A stretch of DNA of 64,000 nt, taken from NCBI GenBank assembly GCA_964504565.1, contig CAZDEY010000002.1, forward strand, positions 62,001 to 126,000, written 5' to 3'. This DNA is from Cesiribacter sp964504565. Its GTDB lineage: Bacteria > Bacteroidota > Bacteroidia > Cytophagales > Cyclobacteriaceae. This document shows positions 23,272 through 32,100 of this stretch, in pieces (the stretch's first letter is position 1; each line of letters starts with the position of its first letter). Made by a program: the position numbers and the translations under genes. The notes under the pieces are model-generated. The model did no database searches and was not told where the DNA came from. It was given only the letters and a program-made list of their open reading frames with translations.

Positions 23272-24582
23272 CTAGTATACCAGTTCGGGTTCGGCCACCT
23301 GCATAAGCCCTTCGGCATTCAGGCGGGTAAGCTGTATGGTTTTCAATTCGTTAATCAGCAGCGGATCGTATTTAGCGGTTACGCGCACGTAGTTTTCGGT
23401 GAAGCCCTGCATCATGCCGTTCTCCACATCTTCCTCAAACAAAACGGTAGCCGTACTGCCCTCCTGGCTTTGATAGAAGTAGCGCTTTTTCTTTTCGCTA
23501 AGGCTGCGGAGCATTTTGCTGCGCCGGTTTCTATCCTTCTGGTCTACGGTGCCGGCCATATCGGGGGCGGGAGTATTGGCGCGTTCCGAGTAGGTGAACA
23601 CGTGCAGGTAGCTAATATCCAGGTCGGTCAGGAATTGGTAAGTATCCCGGAATTTCTCCTCGGTTTCGCCCGGAAAGCCTACAATTACATCTACTCCGAT
23701 GCAGCAGTGGGGCATCAGTTCTTTAATTTTGGCTACGCGTTCGGCGTACAGCTCGCGCTGGTAGCGGCGGCGCATGGCAAACAGCAGTTCGTTGTTTCCG
23801 CTCTGCAGCGGTATATGAAAATGCGGGGCAAAACGTTGGCTCTGCGCTACAAACTCAATAATATCGGTGCTCAGCAGGTTCGGTTCAATGGAGGATATGC
23901 GGAACCGTTCAATGCCTTCTACCTCATCCAATGCCTTTATCAGGTCCAAAAAGCGTTCTTTGCGGCGGCCATCCTGTATACCAAAATCGCCGATGTTTAC
24001 GCCGGTAAGTACTACTTCCTTAACCTCGGTGGCGGCAATACGGCAGGCTTCAGCCACAATGTTTTCAATACTGGTAGAACGGCTTTTGCCCCGGGCCAGC
24101 GGTATGGTACAAAATGAGCAATTGTAGTTGCAGCCGTCCTGCACTTTCAGGAAGGTGCGGGTACGGTCGCCGTAGCTGTGGGCAGGTACAAATTCGTTGG
24201 CCGCCTCAACTTCCGAAGCCAGCACCTGAGTTTTATTTCCTTTGGTGAAGTTGGGTATAAGTTCGTGTAGGCGAAATTTTTCAGCCGCGCCCAGTACGGC
24301 ATCAACGCCGGGTATATTGGCAATTTCTTGCGGTTTTAGCTGGGCGTAGCAACCCACTACGGCCACGTAACCATCAGGGTTAATTTTCTGGGCCTCGCGC
24401 ACAATTTTGCGGCACTTTTTATCAGCGTTGTCGGTAACCGAGCAGGTGTTAATTATAAATACGTCGGGCGTATCGGTAAAGTCTACCTTGCTAAAGCCAC
24501 GCTCGGCAAATTGCCGGCCCAGCGTAGAGGTTTCCGAGAAATTGAGTTTGCAACCCAGCGTGTAAAATGCCACCTTCTTCAT
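23272..24582 (-). CDS. mtaB: tRNA (t6A37) methylthiotransferase MtaB
   Basis: 436 aa radical-SAM methylthiotransferase. The N-terminal domain has cluster-binding Cys11, Cys47 and Cys78; the radical-SAM motif is CNYNCSFC (Cys151/155/158), and a TRAM domain closes the C-terminus. MtaB converts t6A37 to ms2t6A37 in ANN-decoding tRNAs. The TLGCKLNFSET start and CNYNCSFCTIP favour MtaB over MiaB (which reads GCQMN) and RimO. A TATTTTTG box (minus strand, 24590-24597) sits seven bases before the ATG. Confidence 0.92.
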   Translation of the reverse strand: MKKVAFYTLGCKLNFSETSTLGRQFAERGFSKVDFTDTPDVFIINTCSVTDNADKKCRKIVREAQKINPDGYVAVVGCYAQLKPQEIANIPGVDAVLGAAEKFRLHELIPNFTKGNKTQVLASEVEAANEFVPAHSYGDRTRTFLKVQDGCNYNCSFCTIPLARGKSRSTSIENIVAEACRIAATEVKEVVLTGVNIGDFGIQDGRRKERFLDLIKALDEVEGIERFRISSIEPNLLSTDIIEFVAQSQRFAPHFHIPLQSGNNELLFAMRRRYQRELYAERVAKIKELMPHCCIGVDVIVGFPGETEEKFRDTYQFLTDLDISYLHVFTYSERANTPAPDMAGTVDQKDRNRRSKMLRSLSEKKKRYFYQSQEGSTATVLFEEDVENGMMQGFTENYVRVTAKYDPLLINELKTIQLTRLNAEGLMQVAEPELVY

Positions 24583-24589
24583 GTCGCCG

Positions 24590-24597
24590 CAAAAATA
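24590..24597 (-). promoter_or_regulatory. TAnnTTTG -7 box of mtaB
   Basis: Minus-strand TATTTTTG ends seven bases before the mtaB start codon, implying a leaderless or very short-leader transcript. Confidence 0.4.
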
Positions 24598-24725
24598 CGC
24601 AAATTACCCGGCTACGCCAAGCAGTACTATTTTTCTACAAACCAGATATTGGTAAGATTACCTTACTAAAAACCAGAAATATTGAACGGTTCGTATATAC
24701 CTTGAATTTAACTCCTCTCCTCTTT

Positions 24726-25310
24726 ATGATTACGCAAACTAAACTATCACCCTCGGTTAAAGCACCACTGTTTATTAAAACCGATATCTTTAACCGGAAA
24801 ATCGATTTAAGCACCTACGCGGGCAAAAAAGTGCTGATTGCCTTCTTCCGCCACGCCGGTTGCCCGTTTTGCAATATGCGGGTGCATTCGCTTACTAAAG
24901 TCCACGAGGAGTTTAAGGCCAAAGGGCTGGAAATGATTTTCTTTTTTGAGAGCAGCGAGAAGGTTATTGGGCGCAGTACGTTTCATCAGGAGGTTTCGCC
25001 TATACCTCTAATTAGCGACCCCAATAAGGAAGTTTATAACCAGTATGGTATTGAAGAAAGTGGCTGGAAGTCGGCCGTGGGCCATATGACCGGCTTTGTA
25101 CAGAACTTCATTAACGCTAAAAAGAACGGACTGCCCGTACACCCCATGGCCGATGGCGAAAGTATCAGCACTATACCAGCTGAGTTTCTGCTGGATGAGA
25201 ACCTGGTAGTACGCCAGTTGCACTACAGCCAAAAGCTCACCGACCGCATGTCGCTGGATACTATACGAATGTTTATTAATGATGCTAAAGCAGAACCGGT
25301 TCTGGCTTAA
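24726..25310 (+). CDS. Peroxiredoxin-like / AhpC-TSA family protein
   Basis: 194 aa from ATG 24726; upstream codons in the same frame reach 24567 inside the mtaB promoter region and are not conserved-looking, so the internal ATG is preferred. The redoxin fold has a RHAGCPFCNMRVHSL active site: CPFC instead of the peroxiredoxin TxxC. A GKKVLIAFF strand precedes it, and EFLLDENLVVRQLHYS near the C-terminus is the redoxin beta-hairpin. Likely a thiol-dependent reductase or peroxidase in the cytoplasm; no signal peptide is seen. Divergent from mtaB. Confidence 0.8.
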   Translation: MITQTKLSPSVKAPLFIKTDIFNRKIDLSTYAGKKVLIAFFRHAGCPFCNMRVHSLTKVHEEFKAKGLEMIFFFESSEKVIGRSTFHQEVSPIPLISDPNKEVYNQYGIEESGWKSAVGHMTGFVQNFINAKKNGLPVHPMADGESISTIPAEFLLDENLVVRQLHYSQKLTDRMSLDTIRMFINDAKAEPVLA

Positions 25311-25343
25311 GTTCCTTTCGTAAAGGTTGTAGGTAAATACATT

Positions 25344-25386
25344 GGCCCACACCCAAGGTAGGTTGCCTTAGGCGTGGGCCATTTTG
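25344..25386. terminator. Bidirectional terminator between convergent genes
   Basis: ggcccacacc pairs with ggcgtgggcc (one bulged base) around a ccaaggtaggttgcctta loop that can itself pair; a TTTT tail follows on the plus strand. Confidence 0.8.
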
Positions 25387-25418
25387 TGTTTTTAAACTGA
25401 GCTAAATCTTAAGGCTCT

Positions 25419-25790
25419 TTATAATTCACACTGCGAGTTTTCAGGTTGAAAAATTACTCGTCTATCGGTTAACTTTCCATGAAACTCGGAGCAACTGCCA
25501 ACGTTATCGCATATTTTGGTTCCCTGGCAGTTATAAACCGGACTGGTCATAATGCACTGGTGACAGCAATTGCTAAAAATGAAAATCATCTGGTCTTTGT
25601 AGTTAGCTTGCTCAATAAATATGTACTCCGACATTCCCTCGGACTTCTGAAGTTCAGCTACCATATCGGCTAACCACGGCAACTCATTAATAGGGTCCGC
25701 GGTAGTGCAGGAAACAAATGGATCCTCATCTTCGCAACTAAACGCAAAGGAGCCTAAGGACAGAAAGCAGAGCCAGATAAGTTTTTTCAT
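25419..25790 (-). CDS. Small Cys-rich lipoprotein, copy 1
   Basis: 123 aa. Signal peptide MKKLIWLCFLSLGSFAF ends in a lipobox-like FSC. The mature part has an INELPWLADMVAELQ opening, a YKDQMIFIFSNCCHQC segment with a CC-x2-C cluster, VYNCQGTKIC, and a C-terminal ILFQ-like strand. It is paralogous to the next gene (25979-26368), sharing PWL, CC..C and YNCQG..IC. The pattern recalls a family annotated DUF6970 in Bacteroidota, from memory and uncertain. Probably a periplasm-facing lipoprotein with structural disulfides. Function unknown. Confidence 0.7.
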   Translation of the reverse strand: MKKLIWLCFLSLGSFAFSCEDEDPFVSCTTADPINELPWLADMVAELQKSEGMSEYIFIEQANYKDQMIFIFSNCCHQCIMTSPVYNCQGTKICDNVGSCSEFHGKLTDRRVIFQPENSQCEL

Positions 25791-25978
25791 ACTCAGATTG
25801 TTTTTAATTAAGTTTCTAAGTATTCCAAGGTATTAATAAATCTGAATATTGTTTGAAATAATTTTTTAATATTTCTTGAAACTAAATCCCTAAAACCTAG
25901 CCGGCTCCGATTAGGTTCTTCTCTAATTGCTATTCAAATAAACATCCCGGAAGAGCTACCCTGAAATGATGGCAACAT

Positions 25979-26368
25979 TTATTGAAGCTGACAAGGTGCT
26001 TCCGGATGCTTATATATTACCTTTCTATTACTTAACTTATCACCAAATTCCGGACAATCCGGAAGATTATTGCATATTATTTCACCTTGGCAATTATAAA
26101 GCGGTATGGTAGTGCCACACTGGGGGCAGCAATTCTCTACAATAAAGACGGTTTGACCCTGATACGTAGCCTCCACCACGTAAAAGTACACGGCAAGTTC
26201 ACCAGAATCTTCCAACTCCGTAACAACTTGCTTTAACCAGGGTAGTTCCTCAATCGGATTGGTGGTATAGCATACCGGCCAAGGATCGTCGCACTCGCAA
26301 TATTCCTTTTCACAGCTAAAGGCAAATAGGCCTAAGGAAAGGAAGCAGAGCCAGATAATTTGTTTCAT
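25979..26368 (-). CDS. Small Cys-rich lipoprotein, copy 2
   Basis: 129 aa, a tandem paralogue of the preceding entry. Signal peptide MKQIIWLCFLSLGLFAF ends in FSC. The shared core is IEELPWLKQVVTEL, TVFIVENCCPQC, LYNCQGEIIC and a C-terminal RKVIYKHP strand. It has extra Cys near the N-terminus (EYCECDDP). The signal peptides are nearly identical while the mature parts diverge, so the duplication is old enough for the mature parts to drift, or the leader has been conserved or converted. The 188-bp gap between the copies is AT-rich with no features recognised. Confidence 0.7.
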   Translation of the reverse strand: MKQIIWLCFLSLGLFAFSCEKEYCECDDPWPVCYTTNPIEELPWLKQVVTELEDSGELAVYFYVVEATYQGQTVFIVENCCPQCGTTIPLYNCQGEIICNNLPDCPEFGDKLSNRKVIYKHPEAPCQLQ

Positions 26369-26467
26369 ACTGTCGTTATTTTTTAAATGACAGCTAAATT
26401 AAACAAAAGGTTGTATGGTAATTCAATAATAGTTTGTTAAGCTTGTATTACGAATTGATAACCAACT

Positions 26468-27829
26468 CTATTCGCCAAACGCCCCGGCCGCGCCGGGGAA
26501 TACTACCGGGCTTTCCGAACCGTCTTTGGCCACGGCGCTTACCCCAAAAAAGTAGTTGTCGATGATTACATTCTGCAGGGTGTAGCTGGTTACGTTGCCG
26601 GCCCAGCGGCTGTACTGCCATACCGGCGAGGTGGTTAAGCGCCAGTAAATTTTATACCCGGCCAGGTTAGGGTCGGCGTTGGGTTTCCAACTTAAAGTAG
26701 TGCTGGGGCTTACCGCGCCTTCTATTTTAACCCCGGCAGGCGGGGCCGGGGCAGCTGCCATAGCGGCCAATACTACGGCGTTTAGGCCGGTTACGGTCGC
26801 CGCGTACTCAAAATTTACGCCCTCCAATACATCGCCGTATTCTATACCATTTTCGGTACGTAAATCCTGATGCTGGCGGTTGTAATTTTCGTAGGTTTCC
26901 ATCAGGCGTACGGCCGGGGCACCAATATCGTTAAAGGGGCGGTGGTGGCCGCCGCGGCCAAAGCGATCCAGGCGATAAATCATCATAACGTCCAGGTTAG
27001 GGAAGTACTGGTCGGCCATCAAATCAATATAGCGGGCCAGGTTGCGGCTGGGGCTATCCACCTCGCCCCCGGTAAAGCGCCGAATGCGGGCTTCCTGCTC
27101 GGTTTCGGTTACGCGGGTTCCTTCGGAAAATACCCGCACGGTAGAATTGTCAATTACTCCGTTAATACCCTCAATATTGCCGATCATATCGTTATTCAGT
27201 ACGGCCTTGACTTTCCATTCCTGTTCTTTGGCATAGGTAGCCAGTATTTCGCCGCCAAACAGGCCCTGTTCTTCGCCACTAAGAGCGGCGTACACAATGG
27301 TGCCAGCAAATTTGTATTTAGAAAGAATACGGGCAGCCTCCAGCGCGCCGGCCACGCCGCTAGCATTGTCGTTAGCACCGGGCGAGTCGGCCGTGGCGTT
27401 TAGTACGTCGGTTACGCGGCTGTCAATATCGCCGCTCATCATAACCACCCGTTTAGGATCATGCGTACCGCGCTGAATGGCAATTACATTTACAATTTTT
27501 ACCTGTTGGGGTATACGTTGGGTGCCGCCTACCATGCCGCTTACATAGCGCACCTCCAGGCAGCCGCCGCAGTCGGCACTTATGCGTTCAAATTCTTGCT
27601 TAATCCAGCGGCGGGCAGCACCTATGCCGCGGGTTTGGCTAACGGTATCGCTTAGGGTATGGCGGGTGCCGTAGCTTACCAGTTGGCGAATATCACTTTC
27701 AATACGGCTGGCTTGCGGAGCATCGGCAATTTGCTGCAGGCGCACCTGGTAGGCCGGGCCGGCCTGTTGGGCGTAGGTACTGAAAGAGGCAGATAAGATT
27801 AGTATAACTAACGAAACAAAATATCTCAT
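26468..27829 (-). CDS. M28-family zinc aminopeptidase with C-terminal fibronectin III domain
   Basis: 453 aa, signal peptide at the N-terminus (to TYAQ). The M28 catalytic core has the bridging Asp in SPGANDNASG, Glu pair in SGEEQGL, Asp in NNDMIGN and His in GRGGHHRPFND. The first zinc ligand, usually His in a SGHYDSR-type motif, reads SGDIDSR here. The last ~95 residues are a fibronectin type III domain (SWKPNADPNLAGYKIYWRL). It likely releases N-terminal residues from peptides outside the cytoplasm. No T9SS tail visible, so it is periplasmic or membrane-associated. Alone in its transcript. Confidence 0.85.
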   Translation of the reverse strand: MRYFVSLVILILSASFSTYAQQAGPAYQVRLQQIADAPQASRIESDIRQLVSYGTRHTLSDTVSQTRGIGAARRWIKQEFERISADCGGCLEVRYVSGMVGGTQRIPQQVKIVNVIAIQRGTHDPKRVVMMSGDIDSRVTDVLNATADSPGANDNASGVAGALEAARILSKYKFAGTIVYAALSGEEQGLFGGEILATYAKEQEWKVKAVLNNDMIGNIEGINGVIDNSTVRVFSEGTRVTETEQEARIRRFTGGEVDSPSRNLARYIDLMADQYFPNLDVMMIYRLDRFGRGGHHRPFNDIGAPAVRLMETYENYNRQHQDLRTENGIEYGDVLEGVNFEYAATVTGLNAVVLAAMAAAPAPPAGVKIEGAVSPSTTLSWKPNADPNLAGYKIYWRLTTSPVWQYSRWAGNVTSYTLQNVIIDNYFFGVSAVAKDGSESPVVFPGAAGAFGE

Positions 27830-27902
27830 GATATATTAAAGTTGAAACTTAAATATACTATGAGTTTTGGTTTAGGGAAAATTACCGTAGCAAATCCTGA
27901 TT

Positions 27903-29117
27903 TTATCTTTGTTCCTGAGATTCAGCCTCGGTTTTTGAAGCGTAAGCTGGTAGTTTAACAGTAAACGTTGTACCCACACCCTCTTGGCTTTCTACTAAAA
28001 GTTCGCCGCCGTTCTTTTCAATAAATTCCTTGCAAAGAATCAGGCCTAATCCCGTGCCTTTTTCGCCGGCAGTTCCCTTGGTGGACTGATTGTGCTCTAG
28101 GCTAAATAAATTATTTAGCTGTTCGGTGCTCATGCCAACCCCGGTATCACTTATTTTCAAAATTGATTTACCTTGGCTGCAAGAACCGTATACGGTTACT
28201 TTGCCTTCCTGCTCGGTAAACTTTATAGCATTGGTTAGCAAATTTCTTAATACCAACGTAAGCTGTTCCTTATCAGCAAACATTTGGGAGCTTGCATCTA
28301 TCTGATGCTCCAGCGTAATGTTTTTTTCGGCTGCCTGAAAGCGGGCCTGCTGGGTGGCTAAAGGTATAATCTCACTCAGGCTCAGCTCTACCGGATCGTG
28401 CTGTATACGGTTCATTTGTTGCTTGGCCCAAATCAGTAGATTCTCAATGAGGGTTAAGGTATTGCGTACCGACAGGTTTAAATCCTTGGCGTAGGTGCTT
28501 ATTTCTTCAGGTTTTAGTTTGTCGCCGTGGTCGGCCAACATACTGCTGAAGCCCACCAGGCTGGTAACCGGGCTTCTAAGATCGTGAGCTACAATAGAGA
28601 AAAACTTATCTTTGGTAGCATTCAGTTCTTGTAAGTCTTCTAAAGCTTCAGCTAGCTCAATAGTCCGTTCTTTTACTTTTTCCTCTAGCTTTTCGTTGGT
28701 TTTCTGAAGTTCGGCAATTAAATCCTGGTTTTTGCGCTTAAGCTGATGCGCTTCAATGGCATTGTCAATGGTCATTTTTAGCTCATCGCGGTCCCAGGGT
28801 TTGGTAATGTAGCGGTATACCTTGCCGGAATTTATAGCCTCAATTATTGAAGCTACATCGCTATAGCCAGTCAATACCATCCGAATGGCCATTAGTTCTT
28901 CGGGAAGTTGCTTTAAAAATTCAACCCCGGTCATGCCTGGCATGCGCTGGTCGGTAATAATTACTGCTATGTCGTTATTTTCAACTATGGCTAGTCCTTC
29001 CTTGCCCGACTCGGCGGTGTAAACATCGTAAAAGCGGCGAAACGAAGCTTTAAATACCAGTAAATTATCCTGTTCATCGTCCAGATAAAGTACTTTGGGT
29101 TTGCTGTTTTCTTCCAT
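27903..29117 (-). CDS. Response regulator receiver fused to a histidine kinase
   Basis: 404 aa. Receiver domain residues 8-122 with phospho-acceptor Asp56 (VIITDQRMPG), acidic DDE near 13-15 and Lys in ITKPWD. A coiled linker (about 130-165) leads to HisKA with His178 (SIVAHDLRSP) and an HATPase with the N box LRNLLTNAIKF and G boxes ISDTGVGM and GTGLGL. The order REC-HK means its own kinase activity may be controlled by phosphorylation. It starts one base after the stop of the upstream propeller kinase, so the two form an operon and probably a phosphorelay. No DNA-binding output is present in either. Confidence 0.93.
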   Translation of the reverse strand: MEENSKPKVLYLDDEQDNLLVFKASFRRFYDVYTAESGKEGLAIVENNDIAVIITDQRMPGMTGVEFLKQLPEELMAIRMVLTGYSDVASIIEAINSGKVYRYITKPWDRDELKMTIDNAIEAHQLKRKNQDLIAELQKTNEKLEEKVKERTIELAEALEDLQELNATKDKFFSIVAHDLRSPVTSLVGFSSMLADHGDKLKPEEISTYAKDLNLSVRNTLTLIENLLIWAKQQMNRIQHDPVELSLSEIIPLATQQARFQAAEKNITLEHQIDASSQMFADKEQLTLVLRNLLTNAIKFTEQEGKVTVYGSCSQGKSILKISDTGVGMSTEQLNNLFSLEHNQSTKGTAGEKGTGLGLILCKEFIEKNGGELLVESQEGVGTTFTVKLPAYASKTEAESQEQR

Positions 29118-29118
29118 A

Positions 29119-32100
29119 TTAGCCTTGCTTCGGTAATCTAATTATAAACGTAGTTCCTTCTCCTGCTTTGCTAACTACCTCTATACTTCCTTTATGTTTT
29201 TCTATAATGCCGTAGGTTATTGAAAGCCCCAATCCGGTGCCTTCGCCTACTTCTTTAGTGGTGTAAAAAGGCTCAAATATTCTATTTTTAACCTCCTCAG
29301 GCATGCCTTTGCCAGTATCACTTATATAAATTGTGACATTTTGGGCATTTTCCTCGGTTTTTAAGGTAATGGTTCCCTCTCCTTCAATAGCCTGGATTGC
29401 GTTGCTTATGATATTCATGAAAACCTGGTTAAGCTGCCCTGGGTAACAACTTATTTCACTTATTTGGCTGTATTGACGGTTTATTTTAATACGCTCCTTA
29501 AATTTATTTCTAAGTATAACCAGGGTAGACTCCAAGCCTTCTTCCAGATTTGCCTGCTTTAAGTTTTCCTCATCTAAGCGGGTAAAATTGCGTAAACTCC
29601 TTACAATTTCAGTGGTGCGCTGGGCACCGGATTTTACACTTTTTAAGAGCTGGGGTATTTCTTCCAGCAAATAATCTAAATCCAATTCTTTTTTCAGCTT
29701 CTCAATTTCAGAAAGCTTGGCGAAAGTATCCTCGTTTGGTTTTAGTGCTTTATACAGGTTTAGTAATTCGTTTAGTTCACTATAATTTACAGATAATGAA
29801 TCAATGCCGGCCGAAACAAAATTTATAGGGTTATTAATTTCGTGAGCTACACCGGCGGTTAGTTGGCCTAAAGAGGCCATTTTCTCGGATTGAACCAATT
29901 GCCCCTGGGTTTGCCGTAAATTTTCCAGCGTGCTGTTTAGCTCCTCGTTAATTTCGTTAAGTTGAATATAGGCGTAGGAATTATCCAATGCTATAGCCGT
30001 ATAGGCCGCCAATGAGCGGAGTATGTCTACCTGATAGGAACGATAAGCATTTTTATGGAAGGACTGCAAGGTGAGCACGCCTATAACCTTCTCTTTAACT
30101 TGTAGAGGAACATACATAACCGATTCGGAGAATTGATGGCCGGCCGGTGGTTTCTGGGGTAGGTTTTTAAGATAATTTAGGGTGTCTCGTTCAAATTCCC
30201 CAATTATAACATCCTGCTTATAGCGGTAGCACCATACGGATAGCTGCGAGTCATCATCCAAACTTTGGGAAAATGCCGGAAGCTCATTGCCGTTTTCAAA
30301 AGCGTGAACAAAGTCCAGTGTATTGGTATACTCGTTGTAGAGTCCAATACCGAAGCTGTGGAAATCAACCAGGGAATTAGTGCTTTCGTATAGGGTACTA
30401 ATTATGCTTTTTAAGTCGAGCGTGGCGGTGATTTTTTGGCCTATCTGACTAAGGGTAGTTACGTTTTGGTACGAAAGCTCCAGTTTATTTTTTTCTTTTT
30501 CCAGTTCATGGCTCCGTTTTTCTAATTCCGAGGTTCGGGAGTCAACCATATGTTCAAGCACGCGGTTTTGTTCCTTAAGTCGGTAGGAGTTAACCCGCGC
30601 TGCCCCAATTACTACGCCTATGAAGGAAAGGAAAAAGCCGGTATACGCCCAGCCGGTTTGATACCAGGGCGGTGCAATAGAAAAGCGGTAAGCTTCGGTA
30701 GAGCCTATGGTTTCATTAAAATTTTTAGCCCGAACTTTAAAGGTATAGTTGCCCGGCGGTAGGTTAGTATATTCTTTTGTGGTTGAGGTTGTCCAGGTCG
30801 ACCATTCCTCATCGTAGCCTTCCAATACATACGAATAAATATTTGAACCTTTATGCTGGTAACTTGTGGCGGTAAACTGAAATGTTATATGGTTGTGCTG
30901 TGGTTTAAATGTGGTAGTTCCGCTTTGGGCCAAGCCGGCTAAAACCTTATTGGGTTGCTGGGTGTCAGGCTTATTTCCGTAATAGATTACTGAATCTTTA
31001 TTCATGATAACTTTACGGATTAGGGTCTGAATATAATTACTGCCCTGACCCACTAAGTTAGGTTGGTAGCGAAAAATACCGTCCGGCGTACCAAACCATT
31101 TCACGCTATTTCCCTCAGAAAAACCCGCCACCTGATTCTCCGGCGAAACTACTATGCGTTTGAACTGACTTTCTACCAGGCGGTATCCACTGCCTTCCTG
31201 CATAAAAATGCCTTTACCCTTATTGCTATCGAACCAAAGGTTGCCTTCTTGATCCTCTTTTAAGTAATAAAACCACCGTTTATCGCCATTGAGGGCGGCC
31301 GATAGTATAGGCTCTTCGGTAAATTTATCGGTTTGGTAGTTATACTGGTAAATACCCTCCTGAGTAGTTACCAGCATACGATCGGCAGTAAAGTGCAGGT
31401 AGTTCCAGTTAGGGGTTGGTAAACCCTTGTTAACCCCGTAATTTAGGGCTAAAGTTGAAATTTCAGGGTTTTGGTTAGTAGTAACTAGCTGGTTCCAGTC
31501 GTTAGTTTTTATTCGGTACAGGCCGTTGTACATGGTTCCTAACCACAGATTTCCTTTTCTATCTTCCTGTATGCTTCTTATCTCGTCTTGATGGAAATTG
31601 AATACTTTTTCGGGGACAAACTCACCATTTTTGAATCGTAAAGAAGCTACCTGGCCGTTTAACCCAATGTAAATTCGGTTAGGGTCGAGCACTGAGGTGG
31701 AAAGAGAGCCTACCCGACCTTCTAATACAAGTGCCACTTTGTTGCCTATAACTTTAAATAAACCACCCGTGCTGGCTACCAACAGATGGGTATCGTTATA
31801 ATTTACAGGGTTTCGGTACACCAGCATTTGCCAACTTTGGGCATATAAACCCTCAATTTGCTTAAACTTGTTGTCAGTATCCAGATAGTAAACGCCCTGA
31901 TGAGTAGACACATAGAGCCTATTATTAAAACGGGTCATGGCCAAGGTGCCCCCATCTAGCCCTAACAGAGAATTAAAAACCGAAAAGGGTGATGATATTT
32001 CTATCCGGCTAATACCGTGCGCCGAGGCTGCCCACAAGTCATTATTTCTGTCGGTATACAAGTAATATACAGTATTGTAGGGTAACCCACTTTCCCGGGT

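Noticed and set aside
23266..24117. 283-aa open frame on the plus strand opposite mtaB
   Set aside because: It lies wholly inside the radical-SAM gene, whose Cys motifs are intact, and its own translation has no recognisable domain.
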